Below are positions 17,734 through 27,389 of a stretch of 41,110 bases of DNA, one piece after another. The notes below the pieces were generated by a model. It was not told the origin of the DNA, made no database searches, and saw only the letters and a program-made list of their open reading frames with translations. The position numbers and the translations under genes were made by a program. Positions within the stretch are counted from its first letter, which is position 1, and each line of letters starts with the position of its first letter. The stretch covers positions 67,497 to 108,606 of the forward strand of contig WTBT01000012.1 of NCBI GenBank assembly GCA_013138965.1, in the 5' to 3' direction. The DNA is from Candidatus Aegiribacteria sp. Lineage in GTDB: Bacteria > Fermentibacterota > Fermentibacteria > Fermentibacterales > JCC-6.

Positions 17734-20511
17734 ATGAATCAGAAGAAATATGTCTATTTCTTTGGGGGCAATGAAACAGAGGGTAACCGTACACAGAAGG
17801 AACTGCTGGGCGGCAAGGGCGCCAACCTGGCTGAAATGACCAGACTTGGTCTTCCTGTGCCTCCGGGATTCACAATATCCACCGAGGCTTGTTCCGATTT
17901 TTACACAGATGGTACGGAAGGAACGTGGCCTGAGGATCTTGAAGAGCAGATAAGGGAAAAGCTTGCCCTGCTTGAGTCGGTCTCCGGGAAGAAATTCGGC
18001 ACGGGTGAAGAGCCCCTTCTGGTTTCGGTAAGGAGCGGTGCGGCCGTCTCCATGCCCGGAATGATGGATACAGTATTGAACCTCGGTCTTAACGAAGATT
18101 CTATCAAATCACTGATAAGCAAAACAGGTAATCCCAGATTCGTCTGGGACGCGTACCGAAGATTCATACAGATGTTCGGCGATGTGGTTATGGGAATTCC
18201 TCATCATACCTTCGAGGAAGCGCTTGATGGTGTTAAAAGCCGCAGGGGCGCAGAACTCGATACTGATCTTTCCACTGATGATCTTAAGGAAGTAGTAGCC
18301 GAATTCAAGAGGATATACGACAAGAATATAGGAAAACCTTTCCCCGAGAATCCCTGGGATCAGCTCAAGCTCTCAATCGATGCCGTGTTAGGTTCCTGGA
18401 ATAACGCAAGGGCTATACGCTACAGGCAGATCAATGAGATAACAGGTCTTGTTGGAACGGCAGTGAACGTTCAGATTATGGTTTTCGGCAATATGGGTGA
18501 TGCTTCCGGCACAGGAGTCTGTTTCACCAGGAATCCTTCAAACGGTGAGAACGAATTCTACGGTGAATACCTGATGAATGCCCAGGGAGAAGATGTTGTT
18601 GCGGGGATAAGAACGCCGAAACCGATTTCCACTCTTCGCGCCGTGGACGAGGAAGCCTACGATGAGCTGCTGCGTATTAGAAAAACCCTTGAAGAGCATT
18701 ATCTTGATATGCAGGATATTGAATTCACCATTCAGGAGGGCAAGCTCTACATCCTTCAGACGAGAACAGGCAAGAGGACTGTATTCGCCGCGCTTAACAT
18801 AGCGGTTGATATGGCAAATGAAGGTCTTATAGACAGGAAGACAGCCATAGGGCGCGTTCCAACCGCCAGTTTCAACCAGCTTTTTGCGCCGGTGCTCGAT
18901 AAAGCCGGCAAGGAACATGCGAAGTATCTGACAACCGGGCTAAGCGCTTCTCCCGGCGGAGCATGCGGAAAGGCTGTGTTCACCGCTGTTCATGCTGAAG
19001 AGTGGGCTGCAAGAGGAGAAAATGTAATACTGTGCAGAAAGGAAACCAGCCCTGAAGATATTGGTGGTATGTCGGTTTCAAAGGGAATAATAACATCCCG
19101 CGGTGGAATGACTTCACACGCGGCAGTTGTTGCAAGGGGCATGGGGCTTCCCTGTGTCGCGGGAGCAAGCGATCTCCTTGTGGACAGCAACTCAAAGAAG
19201 ATGACGTGCGGTGATACCGAGATCGGCGAGGGTGACCTGATAGCCCTTGACGGTTTTACCGGTGAGATCTACGCGGGTAAGGTAGATGTTAAATCCTCTG
19301 AGATACTCTCCATATCATCCGGTGAGGGAGAGCCTTCCGAATCGATACTTTTCCAGAATTATTCGGTAATGATGAAATGGGCCGATGAATACAGGAGGCT
19401 TGGTGTCAGAGCAAATGCGGAGACCGTACGTGATACGAAAACAGCGGTCAATTTCGGAGCGGAGGGTATAGGCCTCTGCAGAACCGAGCATATGTTCTTC
19501 GGAGAGGAGAGAATTGTTTCATTCAGGAAACTCATTCTTGTCGCCGAAGAGGTGAAGAACCTTCAGGATCTGATAGCATCTACAGAAGGGGATGCTTCAT
19601 CCCTCGAAAGCAAACTTGCAGGACCCCTCGAGGATTACAATGAAGCCCTTGAAGAACTGCTGCCTCTGCAGAGGGGTGATTTTGCGGCTATCTTCAGGGA
19701 GCTTGATGGACATCCATGTACCGTAAGGCTTCTGGACCCTCCCCTGCATGAATTTCTGCCGAAGGATGATAAGGGACAGATCGAGATGGCCAGGGAGATG
19801 GATCTGCCTGTCGAGAAAATCAAGAGCGCTGTCGATAAGCTCCATGAATTCAATCCCATGCTCGGACATAGAGGATGCAGACTGGGACTTATCTATCCAG
19901 AGGTTTCGGATATGCAGGTGAGGGCCATCATGGAAGCCGCCATAGAGGTAAAACAGGATGGTATTGAGGTGCTTCCTGAAATAATGATTCCGTTGGTGGG
20001 GCATCCGGAGGAGTTGCGAATATCCCGGGAAAGGGCACAGAAGGTTATCGATGATATCCTGAATGACAGAGGACTCAGGGATGATCACATTAAGTACCGC
20101 ATAGGAACCATGATTGAGATTCCCCGTGCTGTTATAGACGCTGCAAGAATTGCTGAATACGCTGATTTCTTCAGTTTCGGAACAAACGATCTTACGCAGA
20201 TGTCATGCGGGTTCTCAAGGGATGATGCAGGTGCTTTCCTTGAAGATTACGTGAAGATGGGCATCTATAATGAGGACCCTTTCACATCCATAGACATTGA
20301 AGGTGTGGGACGCTTTGTGGAGATAGGAGTTTTCGAGGGCCGCAAAACCAAACCTGACCTTAAAATCGGAGTCTGCGGAGAACATGGCGGCGACCCGAAA
20401 TCAATCCGCTTCTTCAATGCGGTGGGTCTGGATTACGTTTCCTGTTCGCCGTTCAGGGTTCCTGTGGCAAAACTTGCGGCTGCCCAGGCGGAGATTGAAG
20501 CGAAAAAATAA
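17734..20511 (+). CDS. ppdK: Pyruvate, phosphate dikinase
   Basis: At 925 residues it is slightly longer than the family's usual 870-890. It contains the N-terminal nucleotide-binding domain (GGKGANLAEMTRLGLPVPPGF), the swivelling phosphohistidine domain with H462 in GGMTSHAAVVARG, and the C-terminal PEP/pyruvate barrel with C881 in VCGEHGGDP. It interconverts pyruvate, ATP and phosphate with PEP, AMP and pyrophosphate, serving glycolysis with pyrophosphate saving or gluconeogenesis. The extra length sits around residues 605-650 as an acidic helical insertion. ATG 17734 follows AGAAAGG. The next gene begins 42 bases downstream, so read-through is likely. Confidence 0.97.
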   Translation: MNQKKYVYFFGGNETEGNRTQKELLGGKGANLAEMTRLGLPVPPGFTISTEACSDFYTDGTEGTWPEDLEEQIREKLALLESVSGKKFGTGEEPLLVSVRSGAAVSMPGMMDTVLNLGLNEDSIKSLISKTGNPRFVWDAYRRFIQMFGDVVMGIPHHTFEEALDGVKSRRGAELDTDLSTDDLKEVVAEFKRIYDKNIGKPFPENPWDQLKLSIDAVLGSWNNARAIRYRQINEITGLVGTAVNVQIMVFGNMGDASGTGVCFTRNPSNGENEFYGEYLMNAQGEDVVAGIRTPKPISTLRAVDEEAYDELLRIRKTLEEHYLDMQDIEFTIQEGKLYILQTRTGKRTVFAALNIAVDMANEGLIDRKTAIGRVPTASFNQLFAPVLDKAGKEHAKYLTTGLSASPGGACGKAVFTAVHAEEWAARGENVILCRKETSPEDIGGMSVSKGIITSRGGMTSHAAVVARGMGLPCVAGASDLLVDSNSKKMTCGDTEIGEGDLIALDGFTGEIYAGKVDVKSSEILSISSGEGEPSESILFQNYSVMMKWADEYRRLGVRANAETVRDTKTAVNFGAEGIGLCRTEHMFFGEERIVSFRKLILVAEEVKNLQDLIASTEGDASSLESKLAGPLEDYNEALEELLPLQRGDFAAIFRELDGHPCTVRLLDPPLHEFLPKDDKGQIEMAREMDLPVEKIKSAVDKLHEFNPMLGHRGCRLGLIYPEVSDMQVRAIMEAAIEVKQDGIEVLPEIMIPLVGHPEELRISRERAQKVIDDILNDRGLRDDHIKYRIGTMIEIPRAVIDAARIAEYADFFSFGTNDLTQMSCGFSRDDAGAFLEDYVKMGIYNEDPFTSIDIEGVGRFVEIGVFEGRKTKPDLKIGVCGEHGGDPKSIRFFNAVGLDYVSCSPFRVPVAKLAAAQAEIEAKK

Positions 20512-20553
20512 CCTTCGCAGTTTTGTCCCGTCACTGGAAATGGTGTTTGATAG

Positions 20554-22974
20554 ATGCATGGGAATAAAAGTGTAATAATCGCTGACAGCGATGCCGGCCT
20601 TCTCCAGGTTTTTGTTAAAGTGCTCAGACTGGAAGGATTCAAGGTTATACCCTGTACATCGGGTATGGAAGTAATAGCCCAGGCAGCTGACTCCACGCCT
20701 TCCCTTGTAGTCTGCGGGTATTTTCTTCCCATGCTTGATGGATTGAAAACATGCCGATACCTTAAGAGGGAACCTGCCACTTCGGAGGTTCCCTTTCTTC
20801 TCCTGGCGCCCGGGCTTGATGCTTACCTTCACAAGAGGGCCGAGTGGGCAGGGGCTGACAGTATCAAGGAGCTTCCTCTCCGCCCCGAGGAGTTCGTGGA
20901 ACTCTGCAGGTCCCTCACGGAAGGCGCTCCTTCGAGCGTTGATTTCAGTATATCAAGGAGTAGTCCGCCGGATAGAGAAGCCGTTCTCGAGAAACTCTGC
21001 GGATATCTTGAAAACAGAGTGAACAGGCTTGAAGCTACGTGGAATCTTACCGAGGAACTGGGAAGGACTATGAGTGTCCGTGAGATCTTCAGAAGAATGG
21101 CAAACGGTATTCTCACCGGGCTGAGCTTTGACAGAGTCTGGCTGTCCAGATACCTGGAAGAAACTGATGAGCTGGTTACTGAAGTCGCAAGGGGCAGGAA
21201 CTTAACGGACATACCGGATTCCATTCATGTGCGGGAATACTCTGATCTTCCTGCGGGAGTGGCGATCAGAGAACTTGTTCAGGTGAGATCAGGGGATATT
21301 GATCTGCCGGACGAGCGGCTCTGGTGGGCAGGGTCAAATAACTATATCGACACCCCCCTTGTGGCAGCAGGACGGCCAATTGGCCTCATTCGATGTGACA
21401 GGTTTCTCACCGGACGCAAGATTGAAAAAACGGATCTTGAAGCCCTGAGACACTACGCTGTTCATGCTGCGGAATCAATTCTTAACGCAATGGTTCTCGA
21501 GGATGTAACCGATGAACGTGAACAGATGTCCGCTATTATGAACAGCCTTGATTCCGGCATACTGGTAGTTGATAATTCGGGTGTTCTTCTGCAGGTGACT
21601 TCAAGGGTAGTCAAGCTGTTCGGAAAAAGTATTGATAACCTGAAAGGGAAGCAGATAAGGGAAGTGCTGCCAGTTCTCACTTCAAGCAATGATAATGCTT
21701 TTCTCAAGGCTCTGCGGGAGGAAAGATCCGTTCTGAACAGGCAGGTCCATATCGGCAGAGCCGGTGCGGGTGACCTGGTTCTGAATGTCAGTTACCTTCC
21801 GTTTCAGAGAGCTGGACATTTCGCGGGGATTGTTATCATGGCAAACGATGTAACCGAGAGCTATGCGCTAAGGGATAACCTGAGAAAGAAGAATGAGGAG
21901 CTGGAAACCATTTCCGTAATTGGTAGAGAGCTTAACTCGACTCAGGATCTGGACAGGATCTGCAAGGAAGTTGTTAAGGCTCTGCAAAGGTTCTTCCCAT
22001 CTGACGCCGTTGCTGTTATTCTGGCGGAAGGAAGCAGGGAAAACCTGGTTCCCGATTCAGTAAAGATTGCAGCAACCGCCGGTTACGATCGCGAAACCGA
22101 TCCCGAAGGTTTAGTGATCAAGATCAGCAAACCTGCCGCAATTGACGATACCATGCCTCAAGGCACCCTCTCGATGGGAACTGTGGCCAGTTGCATTTAC
22201 ACCAGGAAGTCGATCAACATCAAACAGATACCAGAAAACATAAGATACATTGAGAATCCTGCCGGAATAAGAAGTGAGCTTGCCGTTCCCATGATCGTTC
22301 AGGACAGAGTTGTGGGAGCTGTTGATATACAGAGTTCAGTCCCGGCTCGATTCACTTCCGAATCGGAAAATACCATAGTTGCCCTTGCAAATCATGCAGC
22401 TACAGCTGTTGAAAACGCGATACTTCATTCAAGGATACTCAGTCTCGCTCGAAAAGATAAACTTACAGGGCTGGGTAATCTGCGTTTCTTCGAAGAAAAA
22501 CTTGAGGATGAGTTCATGAGAACGGACAGGTCGAATTTCCCATTCTCTCTTATCATGATGGACATAGATGATTTCAAGAATTACAATGATTCCTGGGGTC
22601 ATCCTATGGGAAACACTCTCCTGAAGACCGTTGTGAAGGCAATGAACAGTGCCATAAGGGAAGTGGATGTTCTTATAAGGTACGGCGGAGAGGAATTCGT
22701 CTGTATTCTTCCCTTCACAGGCGAGCAGGAAGCCGCGGAGATAGCCGAGCGGATACGAAAGAGAGTTCTTGAATCATCGTATGTGATCCCTCATTCGGAG
22801 CAGCAGCCTCTGGGGAAAGTCAGTATAAGCCTTGGTGTGTCCACTTACCTCACGGATGTGGGAGACCGGAACCTGCTGCTTAAGTACGCTGATCAGAGAA
22901 TGTACATGGCTAAGCGAGCCGGGAAGGACAAGGTAATGGCTCCCGCTCTCGGAAACTGCCGGTTCGCCGGCTGA
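20554..22974 (+). CDS. Diguanylate cyclase with degenerate receiver, two GAF domains and PAS
   Basis: This 806-residue soluble protein has a receiver-like domain (1-120), GAF (about 165-320), PAS (about 325-440), GAF (about 460-620) and GGDEF (about 640-800). The cyclase site is intact: GGEEF at 711-715 with the RxxD product-inhibition site (R702, D705) five residues before it. It should make cyclic di-GMP from two GTP. The receiver lacks its phosphorylation site: G55 stands where the aspartate should be, and L107 where the conserved lysine should be, so it is a pseudo-receiver. The ATG at 20554 has only a weak ribosome site. It may be transcribed with ppdK; the link between them is not clear. 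Confidence 0.92.
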   Translation: MHGNKSVIIADSDAGLLQVFVKVLRLEGFKVIPCTSGMEVIAQAADSTPSLVVCGYFLPMLDGLKTCRYLKREPATSEVPFLLLAPGLDAYLHKRAEWAGADSIKELPLRPEEFVELCRSLTEGAPSSVDFSISRSSPPDREAVLEKLCGYLENRVNRLEATWNLTEELGRTMSVREIFRRMANGILTGLSFDRVWLSRYLEETDELVTEVARGRNLTDIPDSIHVREYSDLPAGVAIRELVQVRSGDIDLPDERLWWAGSNNYIDTPLVAAGRPIGLIRCDRFLTGRKIEKTDLEALRHYAVHAAESILNAMVLEDVTDEREQMSAIMNSLDSGILVVDNSGVLLQVTSRVVKLFGKSIDNLKGKQIREVLPVLTSSNDNAFLKALREERSVLNRQVHIGRAGAGDLVLNVSYLPFQRAGHFAGIVIMANDVTESYALRDNLRKKNEELETISVIGRELNSTQDLDRICKEVVKALQRFFPSDAVAVILAEGSRENLVPDSVKIAATAGYDRETDPEGLVIKISKPAAIDDTMPQGTLSMGTVASCIYTRKSINIKQIPENIRYIENPAGIRSELAVPMIVQDRVVGAVDIQSSVPARFTSESENTIVALANHAATAVENAILHSRILSLARKDKLTGLGNLRFFEEKLEDEFMRTDRSNFPFSLIMMDIDDFKNYNDSWGHPMGNTLLKTVVKAMNSAIREVDVLIRYGGEEFVCILPFTGEQEAAEIAERIRKRVLESSYVIPHSEQQPLGKVSISLGVSTYLTDVGDRNLLLKYADQRMYMAKRAGKDKVMAPALGNCRFAG

Positions 22975-23137
22975 GATTCATCCTGAGAGGTTGTCCGACG
23001 CCCTCCTAGCCTTGCCAGACCTTGTTTTGTAGATTCATAAATTGATCTGTACCTGCCTGCACACACAGCTCCGCGTTAATTTTCGGTATTTCGTGCAGGT
23101 TATACTTTTGTGTACACGGACATGATGGGAAAGTTGC

Positions 23138-24244
23138 ATGCCCTTTGATGTAGTGCTGAGGTCAGGCTTTAAGAATTACGTCAGAAGTGCGCTGATCGAC
23201 AGCCTCGGAGAAATGATAGAGCTGGCCGGAGGCTGGCCCCAATCCGTTGTACCGGGCGCCAGGGTTCTTCTGAAAGTTAACATGCTGTCCGCCAAGTCCC
23301 CTGAGAGGGCGATAACCACACACCCTGAAGTCGTAGCTGCCATGGCTGTGCTTCTTAAAGCTGAAGGCTGTTCCGTATCCGTCGGCGACAGCCCCGGCGG
23401 TGCTGTAAAGGGTGTTGAGCGGTACTGGAAGAACTGCGGCTTTGAAGCTGTTGCGGATGAACTGGGAATTGAACTGGTCAATTTCGAGAAAGCCGGATCG
23501 TTTGAAGTTTCCCTTGATGATCGAACCTACAATATTGCGAAACCCGTAATTGATGCCGATGTGCTTATCAACATGTGCAAATTCAAGACCCATGGCCTGT
23601 GCAGGCTGACAAACGCAGTGAAGAATGCCTTCGGAGCTGTTCCCGGGCTTGGAAAAGCTATCCATCACTGTAATGCCATAAAGCCTGCTGATTTCGCTAA
23701 AATTATTGTGGATATCTATACGCTGGTCAGTTTTGATCTGCATGTGATGGATGCGATACTGGCCATGGACGGAAAGGGTCCCAGCACCGATGGCACGCCA
23801 AGATGGGATGGAATACTTGGAGTCGCCAGGGATGGTGTATGTCTTGATGTTGTCATGACCGGACTGGCGGGACTGGATCCCCGCAAGCTTCGTACCAACA
23901 GAGTCGCCCTTGAACGGGGGCTGGGGTTGGATCCGGAAGAAATAGTGATCAGCGGCATAGAGGATTGCGTGCTGGAGGATTTTCGGATACCGGGGGAGAG
24001 TTTTTACAACCTTCTGCCATCATTCCTGGGAGTGATCGCAAGGTATTTTTTCAAGAAACCTCCGGAAGCAACGGATAAGTGCACAGGGTGCGGAATATGC
24101 GCGGGGGGATGTCCGGTTGATGCCGTAACCATCATAAACGGAAAGGCCGTGATGAACCGGAAAAAGTGCATAATGTGCCTATGCTGTCATGAACTCTGCC
24201 CCGAGCATGCTGTGAAAATTCGTATTCCGCTGAGCAGGAACTGA
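23138..24244 (+). CDS. DUF362 protein with C-terminal 2x[4Fe-4S] ferredoxin domain
   Basis: A 368-residue protein with the DUF362 domain (about 1-290; motifs LLKVNMLSAKSPERA and KFKTHGLCRLTNAVKNAFG) and a bacterial-type ferredoxin tail (about 305-360) with two CxxCxxCxxxCP-type clusters (CTGCGICAGGCP and CIMCLCCHELCP). Family members are widespread in anaerobes and of unproven function; an electron-transfer role is likely for the tail. The ATG at 23138 follows GGGAAAG. It is the first gene of the long operon, one base before the acyltransferase gene. Upstream (22975-23137) is a spaced inverted repeat, CCTGCAC at 23056-23062 and GTGCAGG at 23093-23099, that may mark a structured leader. Confidence 0.9.
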   Translation: MPFDVVLRSGFKNYVRSALIDSLGEMIELAGGWPQSVVPGARVLLKVNMLSAKSPERAITTHPEVVAAMAVLLKAEGCSVSVGDSPGGAVKGVERYWKNCGFEAVADELGIELVNFEKAGSFEVSLDDRTYNIAKPVIDADVLINMCKFKTHGLCRLTNAVKNAFGAVPGLGKAIHHCNAIKPADFAKIIVDIYTLVSFDLHVMDAILAMDGKGPSTDGTPRWDGILGVARDGVCLDVVMTGLAGLDPRKLRTNRVALERGLGLDPEEIVISGIEDCVLEDFRIPGESFYNLLPSFLGVIARYFFKKPPEATDKCTGCGICAGGCPVDAVTIINGKAVMNRKKCIMCLCCHELCPEHAVKIRIPLSRN

Positions 24245-24245
24245 A

Positions 24246-25202
24246 ATGGGATCTGAAAGAAAACCTACGCTGCTTCATAGAATTGAATATGCCATGACGC
24301 GTACGGTGATATTCTTTGCAGGGCTTCTGCCTTTAAGGTGCGCTCTGACCCTGGGTGCTTGTCTGGGCTGGACAGCCTGGAGCATTCTTGGGATCCGGAA
24401 GAAGATTGTGATAATGAACCTGCGGCAGGCCTTCCCGGACAGGACCAGCAGGGAGCTGAATAGAATAGGGCTTCATTCCTATATGAACTCGGGCCGGTTC
24501 ATGCTGGAGTTCGCCAGGCAGAACAGAATGGGTGAAGATCACATAGAAAAGCATGTAACCGTTAAGGACCCTGAAGCGCTGGATGCTCTGAAAGCCTTGA
24601 GCGGGGCAATAATCATTACGGGACATTTCGGGAATTGGGAACTTTTCGGTGTTGTCAACAGGTATAAACTGGGAGATGTAGCCTTCCTTGTCGGCAGACA
24701 GAGCAACAGCCTTGTGGATGGATATATAAATGGAATGAGATCCATCCACGGAATAGAGCTTTACAACAGGAGGTCCGCAGTCAAAGGGGTTCTCAGATCG
24801 ATGAAAAGGGGCGGGTACGTATGCTGGCTTTCAGACCAGGATGCCGGCGACAGCGGAGTGGTTGTCGAATTCTTCGGTTATCCCGCATCGACTCCAAGGG
24901 GAGCTGCGGCGTTTTCCGTGAAACTCGGGGTACCGGTGGTGCCTGCGGTACTTGCACGGGAAGGGAAAGGTGCGGATCACACGCTCATGATAGGGAAACC
25001 TGTCTATCCTGAACGGAACCTTTCACCGGAAGAAGCTGAGAAAGAGGTTACTCAGAAATACACCAGACAGCTTGAGCAAATGATAATCAGTAGACCTGAG
25101 CTTTACTGGTGGGCGCACAGGAGATGGAAAACGACCGGAATGTACGGTAGCAGGAAATTGAAATCAACTTCAATAACCGCCTTTGAGGGAAAAGGGGAAT
25201 GA
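24246..25202 (+). CDS. lpxL: Lipid A biosynthesis acyltransferase (LpxL/HtrB family)
   Basis: A 318-residue member of the LpxL/HtrB group: an N-terminal membrane-anchoring segment (about 19-50), the HX4E catalytic motif H127-F-G-N-W-E132, a YVCWLSDQDAG block, and the conserved GVPVVPAVL near residue 230. It transfers acyl chains to the lipid A precursor, or a similar glycolipid, at the inner membrane. Its presence implies an outer membrane with lipid A-like material. Some phyla use homologues for other lipids, so the acceptor is not proven. It lies one base after the DUF362 gene. Confidence 0.88.
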   Translation: MGSERKPTLLHRIEYAMTRTVIFFAGLLPLRCALTLGACLGWTAWSILGIRKKIVIMNLRQAFPDRTSRELNRIGLHSYMNSGRFMLEFARQNRMGEDHIEKHVTVKDPEALDALKALSGAIIITGHFGNWELFGVVNRYKLGDVAFLVGRQSNSLVDGYINGMRSIHGIELYNRRSAVKGVLRSMKRGGYVCWLSDQDAGDSGVVVEFFGYPASTPRGAAAFSVKLGVPVVPAVLAREGKGADHTLMIGKPVYPERNLSPEEAEKEVTQKYTRQLEQMIISRPELYWWAHRRWKTTGMYGSRKLKSTSITAFEGKGE

Positions 25203-25268
25203 AGATTATCGCAGACTGTTCAAGAGCATCGATTACCTGGATTATCCGGACAGGAAGGATAGAATAGC

Positions 25269-26249
25269 ATGTCACTTGCTCAGGCGGTTCTGGGCTGTGG
25301 AAGATGGGGCAGTTTCCACCTGTGGTACGGATCGAGAATCGGGAACTCCGTCACAGGCTGGGAACCTGAGGGTATCACTGAATTTACTCAACTGCGGGAG
25401 ACCAGGAAGAACAGCTACCTGGAACTGCCGCAGGATATACGGCTGACCACTGATATCGAAGAAGTTTCCGGCTCCGATATGCTTATTGTTACGGTTCCCG
25501 CCCAGAAGTTCAGAAGCCTCTGCGGAAAACTCAGGCAGATTGATATTTCAACAGCCGATCTGATACTCTGCATGAAGGGTATTGAAAAGGATACCGGAAA
25601 GAGGCTTACTGAGATCTCACGTGAGGAGGGGCTGGAGCCCCGGAGCCTTTCGGTCTGGGTAGGCCCGGGACATCCCCAGCAGTTTGTTGCGGATGTACCC
25701 AGCTGCATGATAATCGCATCGGAAAACGAAAGCGATTCGGTACGCATTATAAAACTGTTGAGCAGCGATTTGATACGTTTCTACTGGTCCCGTGATATCA
25801 TCGGCTGTGAAGTGGGGGCAGCAGCTAAGAATGTTATTGGAATCGCTGCCGGGATACTTGACGGGCTGAACCATTCCGGCCTCAAGGGAGCTCTCATGGC
25901 CAGGGCTCCACAGGAGGTAGCAAGACTGGTAGCCGCCATGGGCGGTGACTGGAGAAGCGTATACGGGCTTTCTCACCTGGGTGATTACGAGGCGACTCTC
26001 TTCTCCCCATACAGTCATAACCGGATGTACGGCGAAGCCGTTGCAAGGGGAAGTGGAATGGAAAGCCTTCAGCTTGCAGAGGGGGTTGATACCGCGACCG
26101 CCGTCATGCTGCTTGCGGATGAGTACAATGTGGAGATGCCCATAACCAGTACTGTACGTAAAATTATCAACAACGAGATACCGGCGAGGGAAGCCATCGG
26201 AGAACTCTTTGCAAGACCGGAGAAGGAAGAATTTGATGACCACTTCTGA
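25269..26249 (+). CDS. gpsA: NAD(P)-dependent glycerol-3-phosphate dehydrogenase
   Basis: A 326-residue GpsA-type enzyme: Rossmann start LGCGRWGSFHL, K103 in CMKGIE, catalytic K187 in VGAAAKNVIGIAAG, and the C-terminal block GDYEATLF-S-HNR-YGEA. It makes sn-glycerol-3-phosphate for phospholipid synthesis, which fits its place after the lipid A acyltransferase. It is divergent: the usual SGPSFA is GPGHPQQF, and SRN is SHN. ATG 25269 follows AGGAAGGA. Sixty-six bases separate it from the upstream gene; I see no small gene there. Confidence 0.87.
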   Translation: MSLAQAVLGCGRWGSFHLWYGSRIGNSVTGWEPEGITEFTQLRETRKNSYLELPQDIRLTTDIEEVSGSDMLIVTVPAQKFRSLCGKLRQIDISTADLILCMKGIEKDTGKRLTEISREEGLEPRSLSVWVGPGHPQQFVADVPSCMIIASENESDSVRIIKLLSSDLIRFYWSRDIIGCEVGAAAKNVIGIAAGILDGLNHSGLKGALMARAPQEVARLVAAMGGDWRSVYGLSHLGDYEATLFSPYSHNRMYGEAVARGSGMESLQLAEGVDTATAVMLLADEYNVEMPITSTVRKIINNEIPAREAIGELFARPEKEEFDDHF

Positions 26250-26267
26250 CCTGGAAGGGACAACCTG

Positions 26268-27389
26268 CTGAAGAAGACAACCTACCTGGACAACCTTACA
26301 GTTACTCCTCTCCGCGAAGAGGCAGAAAGGGCTGTTTCGGAAGCTTTGCGGCAGGGATACGGACATCCGCGAAGCACTAATCTCCCCGGGAGACGCGCGC
26401 AGAATATTCTGGAAGATATGAAGGAACGTACAGCCCGTTTTTTTAGTGGATCACGGGTTGTGTTCTGCAGCGACGGTGGTGTGGCCAACGGGCTCTCCAT
26501 TCTATCCACCGGACGGCTGGCAAGGGAGTCGGGTAGAGGGCACATTGCAGTTTCCCCGGTTGAACGATCTTCCGTGGTAGCCGCCTTGAAAATTCTTAGA
26601 AGCGAGGGATCAGTTGTAAGCGTTCTTGCGATTGACGATTCCGGCAAGATAATCCCGGAGTCACTCGCAGAAGCCGTATCTGATGAAACCGGTCTGGTTA
26701 CATGTGCCTGGGTCAACGGAATTTCCGGAACCGTTCAACCGGTACGGGAACTTGCGCAGACAGCCCGTTCCGCGGGAGCCTGGTTTCATACAGACGCGCG
26801 CGACGCGGCAGGAAGAATTGAAATTGACATATCCGATACCGATATTGACCTTATCACAGTGTGCTCCCTCAAGATCGGAGGTCCCCCCGGGGCGGCAGCG
26901 GTTGTGATGTCGGATCCCGGGCCGTGGCTTATGAGCGCCGCGCCGGAATTATCATGCATGGCCAATATACCCGGATTATCCGGTATGATTGCTGCGATGG
27001 ATGTTATGGGAACCAGTATTGAACCCTGCACAAGGATAGTCAATCAGCTTAGAGCCGACCTTCTTGAGGGGCTTGACTCATTCAATGTCAGGTACTCTAT
27101 CATTGGAGGCGGTCTTGATCATATTCTACCGGGAACTGCTCTGCTGAATATCAGCCATGCACCTGAGAAACTTCATCTTAAACTGGAAAAGGAGAATATT
27201 ATCCTCCCCTCTCACAACTCAACCGACCGATTATCCTACCTTGATAGAACGGGGTGGGATATTTCCAATCCTGAACAGTATCTTGGTTTCTCTATAGATA
27301 CACGTAACACAACAGTTGATATCGAACATTTCCTGAGATCTTTTTCGGAGATTATTCTGGCGGAGAAGGGCGGCAGAGGTGAAATTTAG
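26268..27389 (+). CDS. Divergent NifS/class V aminotransferase-like protein with probable CTG start
   Basis: Fold-type I PLP protein similar to cysteine desulfurases: YLDN-x-TPLREEAERAV at the N-terminus, GYGHPRSTN, VNGISGTVQP, and the PLP lysine in CSLKIGGPPG. The N-terminal YLDN segment is encoded upstream of the first TTG (26346), and no ATG, GTG or TTG exists between it and the preceding in-frame TGA. A CTG at 26268 stands 7 bases after GGAAGGGA and is the best start. Family catalytic residues are altered: the histidine that stacks on PLP (EH) is ER, and SAHK is CSLK, with no catalytic cysteine loop seen. It is therefore probably not a true cysteine desulfurase. Confidence 0.7.
   Translation: MKKTTYLDNLTVTPLREEAERAVSEALRQGYGHPRSTNLPGRRAQNILEDMKERTARFFSGSRVVFCSDGGVANGLSILSTGRLARESGRGHIAVSPVERSSVVAALKILRSEGSVVSVLAIDDSGKIIPESLAEAVSDETGLVTCAWVNGISGTVQPVRELAQTARSAGAWFHTDARDAAGRIEIDISDTDIDLITVCSLKIGGPPGAAAVVMSDPGPWLMSAAPELSCMANIPGLSGMIAAMDVMGTSIEPCTRIVNQLRADLLEGLDSFNVRYSIIGGGLDHILPGTALLNISHAPEKLHLKLEKENIILPSHNSTDRLSYLDRTGWDISNPEQYLGFSIDTRNTTVDIEHFLRSFSEIILAEKGGRGEI

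Noticed and set aside
25183-25446. 87-codon frame between lpxL and gpsA
   Set aside because: It covers the gpsA N-terminus in another frame; gpsA has the Rossmann motif and a good ribosome site.
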